Below, one piece after another: positions 1 through 5,441 of a stretch of 5,441 bases of DNA. The stretch is from Candidatus Fibrimonadales bacterium (lineage in GTDB: Bacteria; Fibrobacterota; Fibrobacteria; Fibrobacterales; Fibrobacteraceae), in assembly GCA_009788135.1 (NCBI GenBank), contig WQSA01000077.1, positions 1 through 5,441 of the forward strand. Direction: 5' to 3'. Both the position numbers and the translations under genes were made by a program. Under the pieces are notes generated by a model. The model was not told the origin of the DNA. It searched no databases and saw only the letters and a list, made by a program, of their open reading frames with translations. Each line of letters starts with the position of its first letter. The stretch's first letter is position 1.

Positions 1-924
1 ATGGCAATGGCTGCATACAAAAAATGCAATGAAAAATTGCACTTATATCCGAGAGGAACCGCGCCTGAGCTTGCGAAAAAACTTGCGGCAAAGTGGAAAA
101 TAAAAGAGGAAAATTTAATTACAGGCAATGGCTCGGACGAGATTCTGGATTTGGCGGCTAGAGCTTATTTGAACAAAGGGGACTTGGCTCTGGGTGCAGA
201 TTCTACATTTTCGGTTTATTCAACTGTGACCAGACTTGCCGGCGCAAAATATAAAGCGTTACCTCTCAAAAATTTTTGCTATCCGCTTGAAATTTCCAAA
301 TCGGCGAAGATTATTTTTATCTGCAATCCGAACAATCCAACTGGAACTTATTATTCAAGCAAAAAGATTTTTGCTTTTTTGAAAAAAATCCCCAGCGACA
401 TTCTAATTGTCCTGGACATGGCTTACTGGGAATTCACAGGCGAAAGCGAACCGCCTTTGAATAAATGGATAAAGCAGTTCCAAAATCTTTTATGCACTCG
501 CACTTTCAGCAAACTGTATGGTTTAGCGGGTTTGAGAGTTGGCTATGCAATAGCTTCCGAGCGGATAATAGCAGCTCTCAAAAAAATAAAGCCTCCGTTC
601 AACACTAATTATCCTGCGCAAATGGCAGCGGCAGCCGCTCTTGACGACGTTGCTTTTGTAGAAGAGACTTTGAAAATGAATGAAGCCGAGCGCAATGATT
701 TAACTTTTGGCCTGGAAGTCTTGGGTTTTGAAGTTTTGCCTTCCGGTGCAAATTTTGTGTGCGTGAAAATCGGCAAAAAAGCTGCGGAATTCGTGGCGCA
801 TTTGGAAAGCAAGGGCATTGTTGTGCGGCATTTAAAGAGCTTTGGAATGCCGGAGTGGGTGAGAATCACGGTTGGAACGCCGGAGCAGAATGCGTTGTTG
901 TTTAATTTTATAACATTGCATTAA
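1..924 (+). CDS. hisC: Histidinol-phosphate aminotransferase (HisC family), 5'-truncated by the window
   Basis: PLP-dependent fold-type I aminotransferase. HisC converts imidazole-acetol phosphate and glutamate to histidinol phosphate and 2-oxoglutarate in cytoplasmic histidine synthesis. Numbering from the first visible Met, family landmarks appear in order: LHLYPRG at 14-20, GNGSDE at 42-47 (cofactor phosphate region), NPNNPTG at 109-115, Asp139 in LDMAYWEF (pairs with the PLP pyridine nitrogen), the PLP lysine Lys171 in TFSKLYGLAGLRVGYA, and Arg288 in WVRITVGT (substrate carboxylate). The 307 visible residues compare with about 350 in the family. The usual N-terminal NENPxGPSP segment is missing directly upstream of the first visible residues, so the Met at position 1 is probably internal and the gene begins outside the window. 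The DEAY motif reads DMAY here. A related PLP enzyme such as CobD-type threonine-phosphate decarboxylase is possible but less likely. The stop overlaps the convergent downstream gene by 4 bp. Confidence 0.87.
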   Translation: MAMAAYKKCNEKLHLYPRGTAPELAKKLAAKWKIKEENLITGNGSDEILDLAARAYLNKGDLALGADSTFSVYSTVTRLAGAKYKALPLKNFCYPLEISKSAKIIFICNPNNPTGTYYSSKKIFAFLKKIPSDILIVLDMAYWEFTGESEPPLNKWIKQFQNLLCTRTFSKLYGLAGLRVGYAIASERIIAALKKIKPPFNTNYPAQMAAAAALDDVAFVEETLKMNEAERNDLTFGLEVLGFEVLPSGANFVCVKIGKKAAEFVAHLESKGIVVRHLKSFGMPEWVRITVGTPEQNALLFNFITLH

Positions 925-1463
925 AACGCAAAGCCTATGCCGAAATTGGCATCAAACACTAGCGAGCAGTCTCCTGCAATGCAGCTATAGCCTATTCCGG
1001 TATCGGAATAAATGCTTATGTAGGCGAATTTATATGAATAGCCAAAGTAGCCCATAAAATCATACCACATGGCACTTTCTTTGTTTTTTTCCCTAGCATC
1101 TTCTCCAAACCAGCTAAAATCAATATTATTCACAGATAGATAAAAAGCTCCTATTTGCGGTTGTAAATACATGCCCTCGCCTCTTCCATCAAGATAATGG
1201 CGAAACCCTAGCTCGCTGCCTACTCTGTAGAATTTGTTAGTATCATCTGTGCTAAGCCATAAACTGGGTTTAACGATTAATGCATTGTATAAGCTGAACG
1301 GAACTTCAACAGTTGAATAAATCATAGGTATTTTAGCGTCAAGACCAACCAAAAGAGCAACGGGATGCAAATAAACCGATATTCTCTCGTTAGGATATTC
1401 TTGAGCATTTGCCGCAAAAACGGCTAAAAAAAGAAGTATTGTAATTTTTGGAAATATGTTCAT
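921..1463 (-). CDS. Hypothetical exported protein, likely small outer-membrane beta-barrel
   Basis: I do not recognise a named family. The 180-residue product starts with a Sec signal peptide: Lys6, a hydrophobic core ITILLFLAVFAA at 7-18, and a probable signal peptidase I site after ANA (residue 20). No lipobox Cys is present. The mature part of about 160 residues is rich in Tyr, Phe, Gly and Ser, has alternating polar/aromatic stretches (for example MYLQPQIGAFYLSV and YKFAYISIYSDTGIGYS), and ends in GIGFAF with a terminal Phe. These traits suit an eight-stranded outer-membrane barrel assembled by the Bam machinery. Cys161 and Cys166 could form a disulfide. An ATG 33 nt further upstream (1496) is in frame, but it would add a segment in front of the signal peptide and would lie inside the apparent promoter, so I place the start at 1463. 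No Shine-Dalgarno sequence precedes that ATG. The function is unknown. Confidence 0.72.
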   Translation of the reverse strand: MNIFPKITILLFLAVFAANAQEYPNERISVYLHPVALLVGLDAKIPMIYSTVEVPFSLYNALIVKPSLWLSTDDTNKFYRVGSELGFRHYLDGRGEGMYLQPQIGAFYLSVNNIDFSWFGEDAREKNKESAMWYDFMGYFGYSYKFAYISIYSDTGIGYSCIAGDCSLVFDANFGIGFAF

Positions 1464-1469
1464 GCAAAT

Positions 1470-1498
1470 AATATAGTAAATGCAACCCTGTATCACAA
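1470..1498 (-). promoter_or_regulatory. Sigma-70-like promoter of the exported-protein gene, leaderless spacing
   Basis: Reading the minus strand, a -35 TTGTGA (complement of 1493-1498) is followed after 17 nt by a -10 TATATT (complement of 1470-1475). Exactly six bases, ATTTGC, separate the -10 from the ATG at 1463. Transcription would therefore be expected to start at or within a base or two of the start codon. This fits the absence of a ribosome binding site. It is inferred from consensus match and spacing only. Confidence 0.5.
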
Positions 1499-1505
1499 GG
1501 TTGTG
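1494..1505. repeat. Short inverted repeat between divergent promoters
   Basis: CACAA-GG-TTGTG is a 5-bp perfect dyad with a 2-bp centre. It spans most of both back-to-back -35 boxes (1493-1498 on minus, 1501-1506 on plus). It could be an operator seen by a dimeric regulator, or just the symmetry created by two divergent TTGTG-type -35 boxes. I see no match to a Fur or PerR box. Confidence 0.35.
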
Positions 1506-1530
1506 GCGAAACTAATGCTTTTTCTATATT
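1501..1530 (+). promoter_or_regulatory. Sigma-70-like promoter of the rubrerythrin-trpBA-rsgA unit
   Basis: A -35 TTGTGG (1501-1506) and a -10 TATATT (1525-1530) are separated by 18 nt, with a T-run directly upstream of the -10. Transcription should start near 1537, which leaves an untranslated leader of about 17 nt. That is enough for the Shine-Dalgarno sequence but too short for a riboswitch or a trp-type attenuator. Confidence 0.6.
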
Positions 1531-1540
1531 ACACCTTTTC

Positions 1541-1545
1541 GGAGG
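1541..1545 (+). promoter_or_regulatory. Ribosome binding site of rubrerythrin
   Basis: GGAGG lies 8 nt upstream of the ATG at 1554, close to ideal spacing. It fixes the start codon and is the strongest Shine-Dalgarno sequence in the window. Confidence 0.85.
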
Positions 1546-1553
1546 AATAAACT

Positions 1554-2132
1554 ATGTCTAAAGACATCAAAGGAACGCAGACTGAGAAAAATCTGCTAAC
1601 GGCGTTTGCTGGTGAATCGCAGGCTCGCAATCGCTACACTTTTTGGGCTGGCGCTGCCAGAAAAGAAGGATTAGTGCAAATCGCCTCTATTTTTGAGGAA
1701 ACAGCAAACCAGGAAAAAGAACACGCAAAACGCTTTTGGAGCTTTTTGCAGGGCGGCGGCGTTGAGATAACGGCGACTTACCCAGCAGGCTCAACTGCCA
1801 CAACTCTGGACAACCTGAAAGCCGCAGCGGATGGCGAAAAAGAGGAATGGGTAGATGTTTATCCAAAATTTGCGCAGATTGCAAAAGACGAAGGCTTTAG
1901 CGACATAGCAACCTGCTTTGAGCGCATTGCCATTGCGGAAAAACAGCACGAAAAACGCTACCGTGATTTATACAACAATTTAAGCGCTGGCAAAGTGTTC
2001 AAGAAAGACGGCAAAGTGACTTGGCGCTGCTTGAACTGCGGCTACCTGCACGAAGCCGAAGAAGCTCCGAAAATGTGCCCAGCGTGCTTGCACCCACAGG
2101 CATACTTTGAGCTTTTGGGCGAGAATTGGTAA
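1554..2132 (+). CDS. rbr: Rubrerythrin (diiron peroxidase with C-terminal rubredoxin domain)
   Basis: This cytoplasmic non-haem iron protein reduces hydrogen peroxide to water with electrons from reduced rubredoxin or NADH-linked carriers. It is a standard oxidative-stress defence of anaerobes. The ferritin-like four-helix domain (about residues 1-145) carries the diiron ligands: Glu21 in AGESQARNRY, Glu54 and His57 in EKEH, Glu95 and Glu98 in GEKEEW, and Glu129 with His132 in AEKQH. The C-terminal rubredoxin-like domain (about 154-192) binds one iron through Cys159, Cys162, Cys175 and Cys178 (CxxC pairs in WRCLNCGY and MCPACLH). At 192 residues it matches classical rubrerythrin, with no domain missing or swapped. 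It is the first gene of the run into trpB, which begins only 3 nt after its stop. Position just behind a promoter suggests it sets the expression of the unit. Confidence 0.96.
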   Translation: MSKDIKGTQTEKNLLTAFAGESQARNRYTFWAGAARKEGLVQIASIFEETANQEKEHAKRFWSFLQGGGVEITATYPAGSTATTLDNLKAAADGEKEEWVDVYPKFAQIAKDEGFSDIATCFERIAIAEKQHEKRYRDLYNNLSAGKVFKKDGKVTWRCLNCGYLHEAEEAPKMCPACLHPQAYFELLGENW

Positions 2133-2135
2133 TAT

Positions 2136-3320
2136 ATGTTTAACGGCAGATTTGGCATTCATGGCGGTCAGTACATACCAGAAACATTGATGAACGAGAT
2201 TCAACATCTTGAGCAAGCGTATTTGCATTACAAAAGCGATAACGATTTCAATATGGAACTTGCATATCTTTTGAACAGCTACGCCGGAAGACCATCTCTG
2301 CTTTATTATGCCGAAAAAATGACCCGCGACCTGGGCGGTGCAAAGATTTACCTGAAACGTGAAGATTTGAACCACACGGGCTCGCATAAAATAAACAACG
2401 TTCTTGGACAGGTTTTGCTCGCAAAGAAAATGGGCAAAACAAGGGTTATCGCAGAAACCGGCGCAGGGCAGCACGGCGTTGCGTGTGCCACTGCCGCCGC
2501 TTTGCTTGGCATGGAATGCGAAATTTTCATGGGCAAAGAAGATACGGAGCGTCAAAAGCTCAATGTGTATAGAATGGAGCTATTGGGAGCAAAAGTAAAT
2601 GTTGTCACAAGCGGAACCCAGACTTTGAAAGACGCTGTGAACGAAACCATGCGAGAATGGGTTTCCAGAGTTGCAGATACGCATTATGCGCTTGGCTCGG
2701 TTATGGGTCCTCATCCATTCCCGATGATTGTAAGAGATTTTCAATCTGTGATTAGCCGAGAAGCGAGAGAGCAGATTTTGGAAAAAGAAGGAAGATTGCC
2801 AGTCGCCGTGATAGCTTGCGTGGGCGGAGGCTCAAATGCAATGGGAACTTTTCACCATTTTTTGCCTGATAAATCTGTGCGGTTAATCGGCTGCGAAGCG
2901 GCCGGGCTTGGCATTGAAACGGAAAAGCACGCCGCTACCATAGCAAAAGGAACGCTTGGAATTTTCCATGGGATGAAATCTTATTTTTGCCAGAACAGCG
3001 ATGGGCAAATCGCTCCTGTGTACTCAATTTCCGCAGGTTTGGATTATCCTGGCATTGGCCCTGAACACGCTCATCTGCACGATATAGGCAGAGCGGAATA
3101 CGTTCCGGTCACAGACGAAGAAGCGGTTTGCGCTTTTGAATATTTGTCTCGCATGGAGGGAATTATCCCGGCCATAGAGAGCGCTCATGCAGTTTCCTAT
3201 GCAATGAAAATCGCTCATGATTTGCCTAAAAAAGAAAACATTATCATTTGCCTTTCCGGGCGTGGCGACAAGGATGTTGCGGCAATTGCCAGATATAGAG
3301 GAGTGAATTTGCATGAGTAA
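2136..3320 (+). CDS. trpB: Tryptophan synthase beta chain
   Basis: TrpB condenses indole, channelled from TrpA, with L-serine to give L-tryptophan, using PLP in the cytoplasmic alpha2-beta2 complex. Visible landmarks are the N-terminal GRFGIHGGQYIPETL (4-18), the PLP lysine Lys85 in NHTGSHKINN, Glu107 in ETGAGQHGVA (catalytic acid and indole site), the phosphate cup GGGSNAMG (230-237), Asp303 in GLDYPGIGPEH (closed-state switch), and Ser375 in CLSGRGDKD (contacts the PLP pyridine nitrogen). The 394 residues match the canonical TrpB1 length, and the sequence lacks the extended form typical of TrpB2. The start is 3 nt after the rubrerythrin stop, and only a weak purine stretch (about 2117-2123) precedes it, so translation probably depends on coupling or re-initiation. 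The ATG choice is supported by alignment of the N-terminal motif. The end overlaps trpA by 8 nt. Confidence 0.97.
   Translation: MFNGRFGIHGGQYIPETLMNEIQHLEQAYLHYKSDNDFNMELAYLLNSYAGRPSLLYYAEKMTRDLGGAKIYLKREDLNHTGSHKINNVLGQVLLAKKMGKTRVIAETGAGQHGVACATAAALLGMECEIFMGKEDTERQKLNVYRMELLGAKVNVVTSGTQTLKDAVNETMREWVSRVADTHYALGSVMGPHPFPMIVRDFQSVISREAREQILEKEGRLPVAVIACVGGGSNAMGTFHHFLPDKSVRLIGCEAAGLGIETEKHAATIAKGTLGIFHGMKSYFCQNSDGQIAPVYSISAGLDYPGIGPEHAHLHDIGRAEYVPVTDEEAVCAFEYLSRMEGIIPAIESAHAVSYAMKIAHDLPKKENIIICLSGRGDKDVAAIARYRGVNLHE
3297..3303 (+). promoter_or_regulatory. Ribosome binding site of trpA inside trpB
   Basis: AGAGGAG lies 9 nt before the trpA ATG at 3313, within the last codons of trpB. It supports the overlapping start and translational coupling, which keeps the two subunits near equal amounts. 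Confidence 0.75.
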
Positions 3321-4056
3321 AATTTCAGATGCATTCAAAAAAGGCAAAGCGTTTATAGCGTTTGTAACGGCAGGCGACCCGAATTTGGAAACAACGGAAA
3401 AATTTGTTTTGGAAATGAAACGCTCAGGCGCAGACATCATAGAGCTTGGCATTCCTTTTTCTGACCCAATCGCAGAGGGCCCGGTGATTCAAGAAGCGAA
3501 TTTGCGAGCCTTGGCGAGCGGAACCACTGTAAGCAAAATTTTCGATATGGTAAAGCGCATAAGGGAAAAATCTCAAATACCCCTTGTTTTTTTAACATAT
3601 ATAAACCCAGTTCTCAAATATGGCTACGATGCCTTTTTTGCAAAATGCAAAGAAACAGGCGTTGACGGAATAATTATCCCGGATTTGCCTTTTGAAGAGC
3701 AAGCGGAAATTCCAAACAGGCACGGCATAGACTTGATACCTTTGGTAGCTCCGACTTCGGAAGCCAGAATCAGAAAAATTGCCGCAGTTGCCGAAGGATA
3801 TTTGTATGTGGTATCTTCGCTGGGAGTAACGGGAATGCGCAGCGAAATAAAAACCGATTTGAAATCCATAATAAATATAGCGAGAGAAACAGCGAAAGTT
3901 CCCATAGCGGTAGGTTTTGGAATAAACACTCCGGAGCAAGCCTCGCAAATTTCCAAAATAGCGGACGGCGTAATTGTGGGTAGCGCAATTGTAAAAATAA
4001 TTGCAGAAAAAAAATCTGTTGGCGAATATGTAAAGAAGATGAAAGAGGCAATATGA
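3313..4056 (+). CDS. trpA: Tryptophan synthase alpha chain
   Basis: TrpA cleaves indole-3-glycerol phosphate to indole and glyceraldehyde-3-phosphate and passes indole through a tunnel to TrpB. It is a TIM barrel. Visible are FVTAGDP (17-23), the catalytic Glu44 in IIELGIPFSDP, Tyr97 and Asn99 in LTYINPVLKYG, the PDLP segment (123-126) at the TrpB interface, loop 6 with Thr173 in SSLGVTG, and phosphate-binding GFGI (201-204) and VGSAIV (222-227). The position that aligns with catalytic Asp60 of the enterobacterial enzyme is Glu55 here (IAEGPVIQ). I recall AEGP in other TrpA proteins, notably from Firmicutes, so I assume it is active. The 247 residues are slightly short against about 250-270, without loss of a motif. 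The start overlaps trpB by 8 nt, and the end overlaps rsgA through ATGA. Confidence 0.96.
   Translation: MSKISDAFKKGKAFIAFVTAGDPNLETTEKFVLEMKRSGADIIELGIPFSDPIAEGPVIQEANLRALASGTTVSKIFDMVKRIREKSQIPLVFLTYINPVLKYGYDAFFAKCKETGVDGIIIPDLPFEEQAEIPNRHGIDLIPLVAPTSEARIRKIAAVAEGYLYVVSSLGVTGMRSEIKTDLKSIINIARETAKVPIAVGFGINTPEQASQISKIADGVIVGSAIVKIIAEKKSVGEYVKKMKEAI
4041..4048 (+). promoter_or_regulatory. Ribosome binding site of rsgA inside trpA
   Basis: GAAAGAGG ends 4 nt before the ATG at 4053. The spacing is short, but the match is good. It favours the ATG in the ATGA overlap over the in-frame Met codons at residues 16 and 19. Confidence 0.6.
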
Positions 4057-5117
4057 CGGTTTACCGCCGGCAATGGCGAGAAAAACGTGGCAATGCCATG
4101 CACCAGATGCAAAGCGGTATTTTAGACGAGCGTCCATTGAAAGAGCGGTGGAGCCGGGAATGCAAACCGGAAGCCAAAAGAAAAAAGATAAAACCCATTG
4201 ACGAAAGCATTCCGTTTGAAAAAACGGAAATTGCGCTTGTGCTTTCCGTGCACAGGCGAAGTTGCCAGCTTCGCTTGCGAAGCGGCAAGGAGATAAAAGC
4301 GTTTTACTTGGCAAAATCCATAAGCGAGCAAAAGGTTTTCCCAGCGGTTGGCGATTTTGCGAGCGTGGGCAAAAATGGAAGTGAAAATTTCATTCTGGGT
4401 TTGGAGCAGCGCAAAAGCATTTTGAGCAGACCTGGTCCACGCACTCGCGAAAATCAAGTTCTTGTTCAAGCTGCAAACATAGACCAGGTTGCCATTGTGA
4501 TGAGTCTGGAAAATCCACCCTTCAACTTTGGCTTTGCAGACCGCTTTTTGCTAGCGGCAAATTTCAATAGCTTGCCTTTTATTCTGATTTTGAACAAATG
4601 CGATTTAATGCAGAAAATCCCGGACGAAATTCAGGAATTCATAAAATTGGCAGACAATACAATTTTGACCAGCGCTGAGAGCGGCGTGGGTATAAAAGAA
4701 TTAAAAAATATGCTTAAAGGCAAAATTTCCGTTTTCAGCGGCCAGAGCGGAGTGGGCAAATCTTCGCTGATAAATTTGCTGGTGCCGGGCGCTGAGCAAA
4801 ATGTTAGCGAGGTTAGGCAAAAAGATGGCAAGGGCCGGCATACCACCGTAGCATCTTCGTATTTGGATTTGCCGCAAGGCGGCGCAGTTATAGATACGCC
4901 GGGAATTCGCGCGCTTGGCATTATGGATTTAACGTCAGATGAGCTTGCTCGCTGTTTTCCAGGATTTTTTGAGCATGATTTTTTTGATTGCAAGTTCAAG
5001 GATTGCAAGCATCAGAGCGAACCGGGCTGCGCCGTGTTGCAGCGAATTGAGAAAGGGTTGATTTCTGAGGCGAGGTATAGGAGTTATTTGAGGATACTTA
5101 ACGCTTTGCTAGGATAA
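4053..5117 (+). CDS. rsgA: Ribosome small subunit-dependent GTPase A (RsgA/YjeQ)
   Basis: RsgA is a circularly permuted GTPase that binds the 30S subunit, checks late maturation of the decoding centre and releases factors such as RbfA. The domain order is a basic N-terminal extension (1-55), an OB-fold (about 57-120), a permuted G domain and a zinc finger. The permutation is visible because G4 NKCD (181-184) and G5 SAESGVG (207-213) come before G1 GQSGVGKSS (230-238), G2 GRHTT (261-265) and G3 DTPG (281-284). The zinc ligands are Cys313, Cys318, His320 and Cys326 (C-x4-C-x-H-x5-C). At 354 residues it is at the long end of the family because of the Arg/Lys-rich N-terminus. The ATGA overlap with trpA implies translational coupling. 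The 3' end overlaps the opposing smpB by 9 bp. A strong hairpin lies in the OB-fold coding part. Confidence 0.95.
   Translation: MTVYRRQWREKRGNAMHQMQSGILDERPLKERWSRECKPEAKRKKIKPIDESIPFEKTEIALVLSVHRRSCQLRLRSGKEIKAFYLAKSISEQKVFPAVGDFASVGKNGSENFILGLEQRKSILSRPGPRTRENQVLVQAANIDQVAIVMSLENPPFNFGFADRFLLAANFNSLPFILILNKCDLMQKIPDEIQEFIKLADNTILTSAESGVGIKELKNMLKGKISVFSGQSGVGKSSLINLLVPGAEQNVSEVRQKDGKGRHTTVASSYLDLPQGGAVIDTPGIRALGIMDLTSDELARCFPGFFEHDFFDCKFKDCKHQSEPGCAVLQRIEKGLISEARYRSYLRILNALLG
4256..4288 (+). repeat. Nested inverted repeat / hairpin within rsgA
   Basis: The core GCTTCGC-TT-GCGAAGC (4268-4283) is a perfect 7-bp dyad. It is extended by TTGCC (4262-4266) pairing with GGCAA (4284-4288), with only A4267 bulged, for about 12 bp in all. 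A further GCGAAG at 4256-4261 can pair with the same CTTCGC (4269-4274), giving two mutually exclusive stems. No T-run follows, so it is not a typical intrinsic terminator. It encodes RsgA residues 68-79 in frame. Confidence 0.6.
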
Positions 5118-5441
5118 AATCTTCCTTGCATCGTCTTTTGCAATCAAATCCTGCCTTTTATCGTGATGCTTTTTGCCTCGGCAGATTGCTATTTCAAGCT
5201 TGGCGTTGCGCTTTTTGAAATACAGCTTTAATGGAATAAGCGTAAGTCCTTTTATTTCAACGGCTTTCTGCATTTTTTCTATCTCATGCCTGTGAACCAG
5301 AAGCTTTCTTCGCCTTGCAGGTATGTGATTAAACTGGTTCGCTTGCGAATATTCATTTACGTGCGCACCTACCAGCCAAAGCTCCCCGTTTTCCGAAATA
5401 TCAACCCAAGATTCGCTAAGGCTTATATGCCCAGCTCTAAT
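5109..5441 (-). CDS. smpB: SsrA-binding protein SmpB, C-terminal part (5' end outside window)
   Basis: SmpB binds tmRNA and places it in the A site of stalled ribosomes for trans-translation. I translated the minus strand from the window edge and obtained 110 residues plus a TAG stop. Conserved segments are IRAGHISLSESWV (1-13), NGELWLVGAHVNEY (18-31), FNHIPARRRKLLVHRHEI (37-54), GLTLIPLKLYFKKRNAKLEIAICRGKKHHDKR (65-96, quoted as family blocks GLTLIPLKLYF, KLEIAICRGKK and HHDKR). About 40-45 N-terminal residues should lie beyond 5441. After the DKR motif only 14 residues follow, fewer than the roughly 22 in E. coli, so the tail that enters the mRNA channel is short. The stop codon lies inside the last codons of rsgA on the other strand, and the two genes converge with a 9-bp overlap. 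Confidence 0.95.
   Translation of the reverse strand: MRAGHISLSESWVDISENGELWLVGAHVNEYSQANQFNHIPARRRKLLVHRHEIEKMQKAVEIKGLTLIPLKLYFKKRNAKLEIAICRGKKHHDKRQDLIAKDDARKILS

Noticed and set aside
937..952. Inverted repeat ATGCC-GAAATT-GGCAT near the hisC/exported-protein junction, as a terminator
   Set aside because: The stem is only 5-6 bp and neither strand has a T-run directly after it. It lies inside the coding end of the minus-strand gene.
1464..1496. Longer start (ATG at 1496) for the exported protein
   Set aside because: It would put 11 extra residues before a well-formed signal peptide, and the codons would overlap the -35 and -10 elements that fit the shorter gene.
1531..1553. Attenuator or riboswitch leader for the trp genes
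   Set aside because: The leader before rubrerythrin is only about 17 nt, and there are just 3 nt between rubrerythrin and trpB. Neither leaves room for such an element.
2107..2135. Promoter-like TTGAGC-17-TAATAT just before trpB
   Set aside because: The expected start of transcription would fall near 2142, downstream of the trpB ATG at 2136, so it could not drive trpB from its supported start.
1980..2555. Minus-strand open frame of 191 codons opposite rubrerythrin and trpB
   Set aside because: It spans the junction of two well-supported plus-strand genes, shows no recognisable motifs and has no ribosome binding site that I could see. It is a shadow frame.
3592..4314. Minus-strand open frame of 240 codons opposite trpA and rsgA
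   Set aside because: It is full of Tyr/Phe/Arg runs typical of an antisense reading of Lys/Ala-rich coding DNA. It has no domain and conflicts with two clear genes.
5126..5143. TTGCA...TGCAA dyad downstream of the rsgA stop, as a terminator
   Set aside because: It is a 5-bp AT-rich stem with no following T-run, located in smpB coding sequence.

Overview
The window looks like an ordinary chromosomal stretch from a Gram-negative, probably anaerobic bacterium. One gene encodes a secreted protein with the look of an outer-membrane beta-barrel, and another encodes a rubrerythrin, an enzyme typical of anaerobes and microaerophiles. The T-rich TATATT -10 elements in the single intergenic region, the moderate-to-low GC and the tight packing remind me of Fibrobacterota (Fibrobacter or gut relatives). 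That placement is an impression from style, not a homology result. I see no mobile element, CRISPR array, tRNA or rRNA.

Layout. (1) Positions 1-924, plus strand: the 3' part of a HisC-type aminotransferase whose N-terminus lies outside the window. (2) Positions 921-1463, minus strand: a small exported protein of unknown function, convergent with hisC and sharing a TTAA stop tetranucleotide with it. (3) Positions 1464-1553: the only real intergenic region. It carries two divergent promoters whose -35 boxes sit back to back on a short dyad, and the minus-strand promoter is spaced so that its transcript would begin at the start codon. (4) Positions 1554-5117, plus strand: a four-gene run of rubrerythrin, trpB, trpA and rsgA with junctions of +3, -8 and -4 nt, almost certainly one transcription unit. 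(5) Positions 5109-5441, minus strand: the C-terminal part of smpB, overlapping the end of rsgA tail to tail by 9 bp.

Functionally, TrpB and TrpA form tryptophan synthase, the last step of tryptophan synthesis, and HisC acts in histidine synthesis. RsgA matures the 30S ribosomal subunit, SmpB rescues stalled ribosomes together with tmRNA, and rubrerythrin reduces peroxide. Having trpBA downstream of a rubrerythrin gene and without other trp genes or a trp leader is the most notable arrangement. All genes have recognisable families except the exported protein. I do not see a convincing new biological system. The points worth a second look are the divergent promoter region with a possible leaderless gene, a strong nested hairpin inside rsgA, the Glu-for-Asp exchange at the TrpA active site, and the short SmpB tail.
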